Source: Anagrus nilaparvatae (Eukaryota; Arthropoda; Insecta; Hymenoptera; Mymaridae). Taken from it: a stretch of 64,000 nt of DNA. This document shows, piece by piece, positions 11,252 through 21,839 of this stretch. A program made the translations under genes and the position numbers. Every line of letters starts with the position of its first letter. Position 1 is the stretch's first letter. The stretch covers positions 22,072,001-22,136,000 of the forward strand of contig JAKSXM010000014.1 in NCBI GenBank assembly GCA_022575985.1. The letters are read 5' to 3'. The notes beneath the pieces were generated by a model. That model was not told the DNA's origin, did not search any database, and saw only the letters and a list, made by a program, of their open reading frames with translations.

Positions 11252-12701
11252 TTATTTAGGAATAAGTGAAGACTGTTCTTTTAGAAAATTTTTAGACACT
11301 GCAGATAATGAGATTCCTGCATCTTCTAAATCTGCCGCTATATGACCTTCCCGTACATTTAAACCTTTTAGTAACGATCCTATGCAGTTGTTAACTAATT
11401 CACCAACTTTTGGTGCCTCTTCAAGAAGTCTCACTATTACTTTTTCAGATGAACATCCAGTTATTTCGATTGGTATACTTACGATTTCTTTGGTAAATGT
11501 TAACAAGGTGGTTACCGACGATGCCAGATCTTTCAAGACTAAAATTCCTGATCTAATTTTGACCTTAAGAAGAAAATAATTATTAGAATTTATTTTGTAA
11601 ATCGATTGCATTATTGATAACATACTCCTCCTAAACATAAAACTGCTTGAAGTTTCTCTGCTAATGTATCAGAATGTAAAATACATTTGTTAGCTTCCTC
11701 CTTTAAATTAGCTATCCCTTGAGTAATGTCGTTTGATATTGTTTGCATTTCTTTATAATAAACGCGTTCTTTTTGTAAATTTGCATCCAGACACTTATCC
11801 ACTTTAGTTTTTATACTTTCAGCTAAGGTTTTTAAAGCTTCTGCTTCTGGTATGCAACTGCTTATGTTAACTTGAAGACTAGTAGCCATCTTTTCTGCTC
11901 CAGAATAAGCTGCAGTAACCTTAAATTAAAATTATTTGTTGTAGTTTCATATTAATTATAAAATTTATTACTTTAACTTAAAAGCTTACAATATTCAAAA
12001 TTACGTCAAGATCTGTTTTTAGCGTTGTTTCGATATCTTTTGTTAATTTTGCTATTTGATCATGGACTCCTGCGGTTGTACTCATTGATAATTTTATAGC
12101 ATCAGTGGCTGATTTCCCACCAATATCCAATAATGAATCAACTAATGCTTTTAATGCATCGATTTCAGGAGATGATTCAGTGGTCTGTGAATTACCAAAA
12201 TAATTAATTTCCCAATAATTAATTACCAAAATAAAAAAATTTTTTTAAATTAAATATTCAGCAAAAATTAAAATAATATACAAGAAAACTAAATTTAGGA
12301 CTCGAAAAAAGTTAACCAATTGACTTTATAATTAATCAAAAAATTATTATAAGAGGCACACTTTTAAAAGAATATACTTTATTTGATTTTTCTAAAAAAA
12401 AAAAAATAAAAACAAACAAATTAGATATTAAAATTAAAATTTTCTGTATAGTAGCCACGACTTTTCTCGCTACTGTCACAGAAAAATTTTATACGGCCCT
12501 TGTCCATAAATAAAGAATGCCCCAAATCGCAGTTTACCGAGGAAGGTAATTTACTTGCGATTTGGGCCATTCTTTACTTTTTTGGACACGAGCCGAAAAT
12601 ATACTATATTTTTATCTATAATGTTTGAAACTTTAGAATTAAAAATTACTTACGTTGTTAATAAATGCAACAGCAGTAAAAAGTAAGAGTAAGAATTTCA
12701 T
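11252..12701 (-). CDS. Gene 2: secreted six-cysteine family protein, 282 aa
   Basis: Four phase-0 exons: 12654-12701, 11990-12184, 11626-11919 and 11252-11563. Exon 1 is a clear signal peptide (MKFLLLLFTAVAFINN). Exon 2 starts TTESSPEIDAL and carries STTAGVHDQIAKLTKDIE. Exon 3 has KERVYYKEM (residues 131-139) and four cysteines. Exon 4 starts VKIRSGILVLKDLASS, holds the last two cysteines (ITGC, NNC), and has a longer tail than gene 1, ending LKEQSSLIPK. Exons 2 and 3 are exactly the same length as in gene 1 (195 and 294 nt), so the models support each other. Function unknown; predicted secreted and helical. Intron 1 carries a hairpin repeat at 12452-12605. Confidence 0.87.
12452..12605. repeat. 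Dispersed hairpin repeat, copy in gene 2 intron 1
   Basis: CCCAAATCGCAGTTTACC and its near-inverse, flanked by AAAGAATG/CATTCTTT and TGTCCATAAA-like sites, form a hairpin of about 100 nt. The same phrases (TTACCTTCC, GCGATTT, AAAGAATGGCC) recur at about 48985-49150 in the serpin intron and at about 60340-60445, so this is a family of at least three copies. Confidence 0.65.
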
Positions 12702-12777
12702 TTTAATAAATTTTTTAATACTTAATAGAAGCTTGTTCTATTAACTGTTTATTATTGTTTGAATTAAATTAACATTG

Positions 12778-12787
12778 CTTTTATATA
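12778..12787 (-). promoter_or_regulatory. TATA box of gene 2
   Basis: TATATAAAAG on the minus strand, a strong match about 80 bp upstream of the start codon. Confidence 0.65.
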
Positions 12788-13297
12788 GTTTAATGATGTA
12801 AAAAAATATACTTATGCCTAAGATAATAGATAACTGCAGATAAAGTTATTTTAAATTATTGACTTTTCTAAAAAAAAAATTATTCTATATAGAATTATTT
12901 TAGTATTATTTATAACTATGCTTTTATCATTTACATAATAAGGAAAAATCTTTTATAGAAAAAAAATTTTTTATAATATAAAAAAAAATTTTAAACGTAT
13001 AAGAAACGTTTTTCTTATCATCAGATACTTAGCTTTAGCTTAAAATAGAATTTTTTTTTAGGAATAATAAAATTTAACTTTTTTCGAAAGAAAAAGTAGA
13101 GTACGTCTTAATGAATAATAATTTTAATTAAATTATTAGTAAAATGAAAGACAAGTAGCAAGATATCTGTCCAAACTCTTAATTAAGGAAGAGGCCTAAA
13201 AATACCTTGGTTTAGTTTTCTGAGGGTAGGAAAATCTTGGGAACGCAAAACTTTTACGTGGATCTTTGGAGACTTAATAATGTGAATTACCAGAACA

Positions 13298-13900
13298 TTT
13301 TTTTTCCTTCAGATAGTGGAACCATTATGATATGTGAATTTTTAATTTTTTTGCATATCACCACAATATGAAACCCCAAGAAACTATAAAACCGGTCTAA
13401 AAAAAAAAAAAATATTATTGAATGTATGTGTGCATTTATGTATTTAACCGGTGATATTTCACATCTATTATAGTATTAAGACCTAATTTTTTTTTTAATT
13501 TTGCATCAAAAAATCTCAAACTAGATTTTTTTTTTTCGAATTAGATGTAATAACTCATTTTTTACTATTAAAGTACTTATTATAGAAATATCGTTTTTAC
13601 TTGATTTTTTGGATCTGATACCTAATTTTTTGAAAATTTTTGCCATTAAAAAATACAAAAAACTACCTAATTTTTTTATATGGAAGTACTAATATTAGAA
13701 ATATTGTTTTTACTTGACTTCTTATATCTGATACCTAATTTTTGAAAAATTTTAAGAAAAAAAATTTTTGCATTAAAATATAAAAAAAAAATAGTTTTTT
13801 TTATTTTGGGCGTATTACCTAATTTTCTTATATGTGAGTTCTAGTTTTAGAGTCATTATCATTTATTTCTCAATTTCACTAATTTCAATTTAAAAATTAT
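13298..13900 (+). mobile_element. GGTTCCTC-family repeat, copy 3 (eroded)
   Basis: The family's order of blocks is kept: an eroded TTCC...GGAACC start, AAAACCGGTCT, a TATG-like run, TTTAACCGGTGATATTTCAC, then repeats with TGGATCTGATACCTAATTTT. The 3' hairpin is not visible. It lies about 0.6 kb upstream of gene 2. Confidence 0.55.
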
Positions 13901-14102
13901 TTTTTGTAAAAAATTAAAAGAAAACCTTTTTTTTTTTTTCTATATCCTTTTTATCTCCGCATAGCTATAAACAATAAATCAAATGTCCATTTTTTGTCCA
14001 AAATGAATAACTCACAACTTAGTTGCAAAAATTTTATACAAGCTCACAAGGTTTCAAAAAATTTATTGACTATTTTGTTTTGTTTTGTTTGTTTATTTGT
14101 TT

Positions 14103-14249
14103 TAGGGATTTGCGATTACTCGATAGTTGGATCGGGTTGCAGTTTTGAATCGAAAGCTTCCTTGGATATCCCAAATTCTACCTAACTCAAGGCAAAAAAC
14201 CCGAAATTTTTGGTACCCGACCCGACTTTCGAGTAACCGCACACCCCTA
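14103..14249. mobile_element. hAT-like MITE, 147 bp
   Basis: Imperfect terminal repeats: TAGGGATTTGCGATTACTCG on the left and the inverse of TAGGGGTGTGCGGTTACTCG on the right. The 8-bp flanks are ATTTGTTT and GTTTGTTT, a 7/8 match. TAGGG ends with 8-bp duplications are typical of hAT elements. Confidence 0.7.
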
Positions 14250-15322
14250 GTTTGTTTATTCTTTTGCATTCTACATGCATGGAACTCATACGTTACATTC
14301 GAAGGATTTCCAATAAATTTAGCTCCACTAATTGAACTGGGTTTTAAAAAAATTACCATAAAATGAGTAAAAAATTTAGAGGTTATTAACTCTGAAGATC
14401 AGAGTAACATTCTACTATATTTGTTTTCTAAAATATTTTTTTATTAATATATTATCATTTCTTTTTTATGCAACACTAAATACACCTGAAACTAAAATTT
14501 TAGTAAATAAATATTAAAAGTTCTTTAAGATTTAAGTTTTCAAAATATTTAGATCAGTATTTATGGCCCTATTTGTTTGCCCAAATATTATCAAAGTAAA
14601 ATTTTAAAATTTCTTTTTTGAATATGCAAGCAGTAGCATTTTTTAGAAGCTAACAATTTGTAACTTTTTTTCGTTAATCGAAATCTTGATAAAATAAATT
14701 TAAATTATAATTATTATTATTTTATTACAATGATTTGTGACACATAAAAAGAAAGTGTATGCGTACATTTCATTCACCTTAATACATCTTATCTTGTAAA
14801 CGTAAAATTGAATTTGCTACAAGTCACGTACACCCTTTCGAAGAATAAAGAACTACAATGTATTTATAGAGTTTAGAAAAAAAAATTTTATCTATCAAAT
14901 ATATTTAATTAACCTAATTTGCAATTATATAATGGATTAATTATGAAACACTGAACCAAATATCTCAAGGTTAATTTTTGTTTTGTTTATGAAGTTTAAA
15001 AATAATTATAAAATCTAGAACTAGACTAATAATTTATTCATATTTACAGAATTAATTTATATCAAATGAATGTGCATTTGTTAGTAAATTTTTCAAAATA
15101 TGGCTATTAATTAATTTATCAAAAATTGAAAATTTCAACTTATTTCAAAATAAACGTTTTAAATAATTTTAAGCAATAATAACAAATAATTTTTTTAATA
15201 ATTCGAAATACTGTCAAAGAATAATTTAATATTACAATTTAATTTGCTGCGTTAAAGTCCATTTATTTTTAGTGTACTCAACAATGGTCTAACGAGCTAA
15301 AAAACGTGAGAATCTTATTATT

Positions 15323-15702
15323 TTCAAATAATAATTATCATTACGATTTTTTTGAACAAACATAAATCTTATATTTCAAAGATACCTTAAAGGCGATTCC
15401 ATGCCATTAAAATTTATTTAAAACTTTTTACAATTTTAAATAAATTTTTAATAATCTTTAATTGATGGTAAATAATTTTTTAAGTTAAATTAATTAATAA
15501 AATGTTTTGAATGAAAAAAAGTTTCCATCATTTTGCCTCGAGAGGGACTCTCAAGGAACCCTCGATTAAAAATTTTAAAAAATTTATTTAAAATTGTAAA
15601 AAGTTTTAAATAAAATTTAAAGGCATAAAGTTGCCTTTAAAGTATCTTTGAAATATAAGATTTATGTTTGTTCGACAAAATCTTAATGATAATTATTATT
15701 TG
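15323..15702. mobile_element. Palindromic insertion, 380 bp
   Basis: TCAAATAATAATTATCATTA and its inverse bound two arms of about 150 bp, including CATAAATCTTATATTTCAAA. The sequence is missing at the matching place in copy B (about 32390), and AATCTTATTATTTT occurs on both sides in copy A, a possible long target duplication. Confidence 0.7.
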
Positions 15703-15980
15703 AAAAAATATGTCGAACGTTAAATTTAATTAATCTTATTATTTTGTTAAATAATACCTTATATAAAATAAAAAATCTAAGAACAGAGCTTTTATAATTA
15801 GTTATATTAGTTCACATTTTTATGTTAATTAATTCATTTTACTTACATAAAGATCAAAAAGTTTGATAAAGTATAAATTACTTAAACTAATTAAACATTA
15901 TCTTATATCTTATAAATTATTAAAATCGAAAAAATTTCGCATTTATTTACGTATTTGTTTCATACTCTTTAGTCGAAGTT

Positions 15981-16391
15981 TATAGAATATTTTTTGAATT
16001 TATTGACCAAATGGAATAAAATGAAAAAAATTTATGTATAGTTTACAAAAATTTTTTTATTGCTGTTGTCAAAGCGACGTTTCGTCAACTAATTTGTTGA
16101 CCTTGTCAAGCTAAAATTACATAATTAATTAAAATTAAAAATTTTTTTCTTACAATATTAAAATTTACAATATATGTTTGTTCATTTACCGATTTAACAA
16201 TTTTTGTGTGTATGATATTTATACACTCATATCACTGAATCTGGTGTAAAAAGAGACTGTTTTTGTTTAATTTTTTTTATTAATGTCTAAAATTTAAAGT
16301 ACGTTGGATATTTTATTAGATTCGGATTACAATATTTTTCTTAAGTACCGATTATTTTATTATAGTTAAAGGAAGTGTTACACGTATATTT
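15981..16391 (-). mobile_element. Insertion that cut the gene 3 tail, with a hammerhead-like hairpin
   Basis: About 410 bp lies between two parts of the tail-coding sequence that are adjacent in gene 4 (around 33380). On the minus strand it contains GTCAAC-AAATTA-GTTGAC directly followed by GAAACGTC (16076-16101), the stem II plus GAAA arrangement of hammerhead motifs in Penelope-like elements. The other conserved box (CUGANGA) is degenerate, reading CTTGACAAG. The insert provides the stop codon now used by gene 3. Confidence 0.55.
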
Positions 16392-18953
16392 AAAAGATTC
16401 TACAATCTCTGTTTGAGTTGCAGAGCTTGTAGAGGACTCTATACAATTTGCTTGAGTTGGAGAAGTTATAGTCGGTTCTCTAAGCTCTGTTTGAGCTTCA
16501 GAGTTAGAATTTGGTTTTTCTCCTTTTACATAATTTACTATTGCTGTATTATTATTAGCGAGATCAATAGTTATCGATACTGAAATGGGTTTGGCTGTCG
16601 TTGAGGTTGCATTAGGTAAGGAGCTTCTTAATAATGATGAGATACATCTGTTGACAGAATTTCCAATATTTGGCGTTTCACGATGCAATCGGCTGACGAC
16701 TTTTACAGATGAGCATCCAGCAATTTCAAATGGAATGCTTGCTATTTCTTGAGTAAATTTAAATATTGATGAAGTTGAAGATGCCAAATCTTTCATGATT
16801 AAAACATCGGATTTAGTTTTAACCTTAAAAACAAAATAATTTTAACTTTAAAATTTTAAATTGGTTCAATAATAATAACAGGCTTACTCCAATTAAACAA
16901 TATAGTGCTTGAAGTCTCTCTGCTAACGAATCTTTTTTTTTGACACACTTATTGGATTCTTTCTTTAATTTTTTTATTCCGCTTTTAATATCATCAGTTA
17001 GTCCTTTCATTTCTTTGTAATAAATTCTTTCCTTTTTTAATTTAGAATCTAGACATTCGTCTACGTTAGTTTTCATTTCTCTAATTGTTGTTTTTACATA
17101 TTCTACTTGTGGCATGCAACTACTTATGTTAACATTAAAACTTTGAGCTATGTTTGCGACATCCGAGAATGAATGCTGAAGCTAGAAATTGATTTCATTA
17201 AATATTATTAAATAATACAGGGAGAAAAATATTTTGTATATTTTACAAGGTTAATTTTAGTAAAACGGGGTTAGTTTTAATTACAAAAAAAATTTGTAAA
17301 TTTTACAAATATGAAGTCAGAATATTGTAATGCTAACTATAAACTTGGTTATATTTACAAAATATTTAAACAGAAAATAACAAAACTTTATAATGTAAAC
17401 ATAACCAGCAATTTTGGTTATTTTTAACAGTTATTTTTCTCCGTGTATATTAATATTTAATTAATTGTTTTATCAATTTAATTATATTTACTGTTTTTAA
17501 AATATTTTCTGCATCATCCATAAATTTTTTTTCAATATCACGCGTTAGTTTTGAAATTTGATCATGAATACCTGATGTAACGTTCATTGCTTCTCTAATT
17601 GCTACAATAGCAGTTTTTTGGGCATCATTCAAAAGGGAATCAACTAAATTTTTTAATAGATCTATCTCACCATTGGCTTTCTAAAAACATAAACAAGAAA
17701 ATTAAAATTTAATATTGTATATACACTGTAAAAAGTAACTTTCTTATATTAACAAAAAAATTAGAAAGTTTTCGAAAAATTAGTAAATTTTCGAAAAAAT
17801 TTGTAAATATTCGATAAAAATTGTATAATTACTAAATTTAGTATATTAACAAAAAATTCGAGAATTCTCGATTTTTTTTTGTGAATTCGCAAGAAAAATT
17901 GATAATTTACAATTTTTTCCCGATAATTTTCAAAAAATAGTTGTAAATTTCCGAAAAATAGTTGTGAATTTACAACTTTTTTCGTAAATACACAAAAGAA
18001 AAATTGAGAATTCTCAAATTTTTCGATAATATACTAAAATTAGTAAATTTACGATTTTTATCGAATATTTACAAAATTTTTTGAAAATTTAGTAATTTTT
18101 CGAAAATTTTCTAATTTTTTTGTTAATATAAGAAAGTTACTTTTTACAGTGTATGATATTTGTAAATTAAGATAAAACATAATTTTTAATTATCATATAA
18201 GGCATTAAATTAAAAAAAATTAGAGGTTATTAAGATAGTGACAGAAAGTATCTATACCTTTATCCAGTCACATCGTCTTAGCTAATAATAATCTAATTCT
18301 TATTCACTGTAAAAAGTAACTTTCTTGGATTATCAAAAAAAATAGAATTTTTTCGAAAAATTAGTGAATTTTAAAAAATTTTTGCAATTATTCGAAAAAA
18401 AATCGTATATTTACTAAATTTAGTATATTATCGAAAAAATTCGAGAATTCTCGATTTTTTTTTCTGATTTTACGAAAAAAGTTGTAAATTCACAACTATT
18501 TTTCGGAAATTTACAACTATTTTTGTAAATTTTCGAAAAAAATTTGTAAATTTTCAATTTTTCTTGCGAATTTACAAAAAAAATCGAGAATACTCGAATT
18601 TTTTGTTAATATACTAAATTTAGTAAATATACGATTTTTTTCTCGAATATTTGCAAAAATTTTTTTAAATTCACTAATTTTTCGAAAATGTTCTAATTTT
18701 TTTGTTATTATAAGAAAGCTACTTTTTACAGTGTGCGCTTGGGACACTAAATCAAGCTTTTAATTGGTTTACATGATGAGCATGGAGAAAGCTGATTGTT
18801 TCTGTCATAAACCTTAATAAAAATTTTAATTTGGTTCAAGAAATTGTAAATTAAACAGAATAAAGTTTTGTTGATTAAATTAAAAATTCTAAAATTGCTT
18901 ACATTGTAATTTAATATTGAAAAACAAAAAAAGAAAATTATTAACTTTTTCAT
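16341..18953 (-). CDS. Gene 3: secreted six-cysteine family protein with altered tail, 338 aa
   Basis: Exons at 18903-18953, 17492-17680, 16888-17181 and 16341-16823, all phase 0. Exon 1 encodes MKKLIIFFFCFSILNYN, identical to gene 4. Exon 2 carries VTSGIHDQISKLTRDIEKK. Exon 3 has KERIYYKEM and four cysteines. Exon 4 begins VKTKSDVLIMKDLASS and contains the last two family cysteines, then a Ser/Thr/Glu-rich tail shared with gene 4. The last 16 or so residues (KYTCNTSFNYNKIIGT) are read from an inserted element and replace the original ending. That adds a cysteine; another extra one (NC) lies earlier in the tail. Intron 1 is 1222 bp against 279 bp in gene 4 because of two MITEs, and intron 2 holds a third. 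The open frame is kept, so it may still be expressed. Function unknown. Confidence 0.83.
17217..17446. mobile_element. MITE in gene 3 intron 2, 230 bp
   Basis: Terminal inverted repeat ACAGGGAGAAAAAT against ATTTTTCTCCGTGT. It is missing from the matching intron of gene 4 (80 bp against 310 bp). AT-rich flanks ATA or TA may be the target duplication. Confidence 0.7.
17724..18151. mobile_element. Full-length palindromic MITE in gene 3 intron 1, copy 1 (428 bp)
   Basis: It begins CACTGTAAAAAGTAACTTTC and ends with the exact inverse. The arms pair along their whole length with landmarks such as TTCGAGAATTCTCGA. It is absent from gene 4, and TA-type flanks suggest a TA duplication. A second copy sits 150 bp away. 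Confidence 0.85.
18305..18733. mobile_element. Full-length palindromic MITE in gene 3 intron 1, copy 2 (429 bp)
   Basis: Same family, same ends (CACTGTAAAAAGTAACTTTC) and nearly the same length as copy 1. It is absent from the gene 4 intron, where CTTATACGCTTG is the uninterrupted target. Having two such palindromes in one intron would give the pre-mRNA two very stable hairpins just before exon 2. Confidence 0.85.
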
Positions 18954-19051
18954 TATTTAATATTTATAAATATAATTAATTAATATTAATATTAATGTTT
19001 AATGTTTAAATGCCGACACTGAAATCTTGAACATAAAATTTTTTAAGCGTT

Positions 19052-19060
19052 CCTTTTATA
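19052..19060 (-). promoter_or_regulatory. TATA box of gene 3
   Basis: TATAAAAGG on the minus strand, about 100 bp upstream of the start codon, with a TCAGTG initiator-like site at 19017-19022. The same pair is kept in gene 4. Confidence 0.65.
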
Positions 19061-19094
19061 GCAAAATAATGCTAAATAATGTTTATTATAGATA

Positions 19095-21489
19095 TAGATT
19101 AAGAGATAGCTATGGTAAAGTGGGCGTGTATTTAAGACACTTGAATTTTCATTCAGACGTAGAAAACACTAAAACTCACTAACCTTCTATGTAAAGTTTT
19201 TTTCGCCAGCGATTTTGAAAAAAGTTATGAGTTGCTAAAGTTGGCTAATTTTGGGCAAAAAAAAAGTGAACTTAAAACACCTCGGAATAGGCTAATCTTT
19301 TAGATAAAGCCAAAACTTACCAGGTTTACATTTAAAATTTTTTGGTATCTGGGTTTTTAAGTAGGGAGTCGGGCCCTGAAAGGTTTAAAACGGTCAAAAT
19401 CAGAAATATAACATAAAAGGTTACTGGAATGGTAATCTGGTACCAATAACCAGCTTGAGAAGACTTACTATATTTTTTAATGACTTACTAGTTTTTTTGG
19501 GTCGCTGAATCCGAATCCGGGATCTATAGCTGCTGAAAAATAGAAAAACAGCAAAAATTAGCCCTTTATTGGTGTTTTTTTTCAATATTTTGGGGCTAAA
19601 TCTAAGATAATTAAATGATTACAATTTTTTAAGAGTTATTAACTAAATATTGAGCTTACTGGATATTAAACTAAAATTAGGAATTAAGGACCAATTTTAG
19701 GGGGTAAAAACTACCCCTAAAATAAGGAAAATTTCGAATAACACCAGACATTTTTTAAATATTTTATTCTAATATTTTTTGGAATTTTACTATTCTACAA
19801 TGTAGTTACTCTTCTCCAGAGGGATTAAAGTGGGTGAAAACTACCCCTAAGTTTAAAAAAAGAAAGATAAATATAAATTAATTTATTTTAAGATATATTT
19901 TTTCATCTTATTTTTATAAATATTTCAAATTTAAAGAGCATCCCGGAATATTAGGCGAAAATCTGAACCAGAATGATATCTAAAAAACCTTTTACAGATT
20001 GTTTATACATAAAAAAATAATAAGTTCCCCGTCGGAATTTTGCCCCCAGTTGCACTTCACGGGACTGGGGGGGGGGGGGCAAAAATGTGTTTTTGTTTCT
20101 TTTTTTTTTCAAAAATTCATGTCTCTGGTTCCTTAGTACCAAAATAGGTCTAAATGGTCTTAAAAGATTCGTCTTTGTTACTTTTTTCACATACAAAAGT
20201 TAAAAAGTAATTTTGCCCACTTTAGGAACCCGTAATTAAAATTATATTATTTTGTTATATCAAAAATTACCTCTCTGGAAAATTTATATGTTTTTTATCT
20301 ATCAAAGCACTTCAAAATGAGCTCAATTAAAGCAAATTTGGAAACCGTCAAAATTTCAAAAAAACAAAAATTTGTTATGGGGTTTTTTGGAGATACCAAG
20401 GGGATTATCAACTGTTTGGGAATACGATTTGCTTCTAACTTTCAAAACAGGTTGTGGTAGTTGAGAAAACATCCTTCATACCCTCAGTTTACCCGAATGG
20501 GCCTCCTGGTCCTAGAAAATAGACCCTATAGCAGGGTTACATGCTATATAAGATAGGACTTTTTAGGCTATCTTCTAAACGGCGTGGCTACCTTGTAACT
20601 AAAACAAATACCTTCCAGTTGGTCTCATTATTTTTGAGTATTTATCACCTTTTGACCTCCGTAAACCGAATTTTTTTATCAGTAATTCTCTTACCGTTAT
20701 AGTCAGTAAACCAAATGAATATATTTGGCCAAAAATGACCAATTTTTAAATTGCTTAGGGGTAGTTTTCACCCATTTTACCCCTCTGGAGAAGAGTAACT
20801 ACATTGTAGAATAGTAAGATATCAAAAAATATTAGAATAAAATATTTAAAAAAATTCTGGTGTTTTTCGCAATTTTCCTTATTATAAGGGTAGTTTTTAC
20901 CCCCTAAAATTGGTTCATATTTCCTAATTTTAGTCTAATATCTAGTAACCTCAATATTTAGTTAATAACTCTTGAAAAATTGTAATCATTTAATTATCTT
21001 AGATTGAGACTAAATCTATAATATAAATGAAAAAAAACATCAATAAAAAGGTAATTTTTGCTAATTTAAGGGTGTTTTTATATTTTTCAGCAGCTATAGA
21101 TCCCGGATTTGGATTCAGCGGACCCAAAAAACCTATAGTAAGTCTTCTCAAGCCGGTTATTGGTACCAGATAACCATTCCAGTAACCTTTTATGTTTTAT
21201 TTCTGATTTCAACCGTTTTAAACCTTCCAGGGCCAGATACCAAAAAATTTTAAATGTAAACCTCGTACGTTTTGGCTTTATCTAAAAGATTAGCCTAATC
21301 TGAGGTGTCTTAAGTTCTTTTTTTTTTGCCCAAAATTGACCAACTTTAGAAACTCATAACATTTTTCAAAACCGTTGGCGAAAAAAACTTTACATAGAAG
21401 GTTAGTACGTTTTAGTGTTTTCTACGTCTGAACGAAAATTCAAGTGTCTTAAATACACGCACACTTTATCATAGCTATCTCTTAATCTA
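19095..21489. mobile_element. Giant foldback element, 2.4 kb, upstream of gene 3
   Basis: The ends TAGATTAAGAGATAGCTATG and its inverse are perfect. Arms of about 750 bp (19095-19860 and 20750-21489) are near-inverse copies, and the 890-bp centre is unique. ATA flanks both sides. The matching site in copy B (near 34917) is uninterrupted (GATATTTTGAG), which proves insertion. It pushes the TCACGTA site of gene 3 from about 0.4 kb to about 2.8 kb upstream. No coding sequence. Part of the centre resembles 31122-31245. Confidence 0.88.
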
Positions 21490-21839
21490 ATATTTTGAGA
21501 TAAAAAAAATATAAAAGATTAATTAATCAAGTAATTAATACCATAATTAAAATTATTATTATTTTTACGAAATTTTTTTTTATATTTGTTTAAATTATTA
21601 ATGAAATTAAAACAATCTTTTTTATTTATCAAACTTGAATAAGAATAATATTTATAAAACAATAATTCTTAGTATAATAATGTACCGAAAAATTCTAAGA
21701 TTTAATAAACATTTTTTTATCTAAAATAAAAAATACATATTTATATCAGATACTTAAAATGAAAATAAAAAAATCACGTAGGTACATTATATTTTATCCT
21801 CATCGGCTCTAAAATCACAGTTTATGGGGCTTCAAAAAT

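Noticed and set aside
14127..14366. 79-codon plus and 85-codon minus frames
   Set aside because: Both run through the hAT-like MITE at 14103-14249 and its flank.
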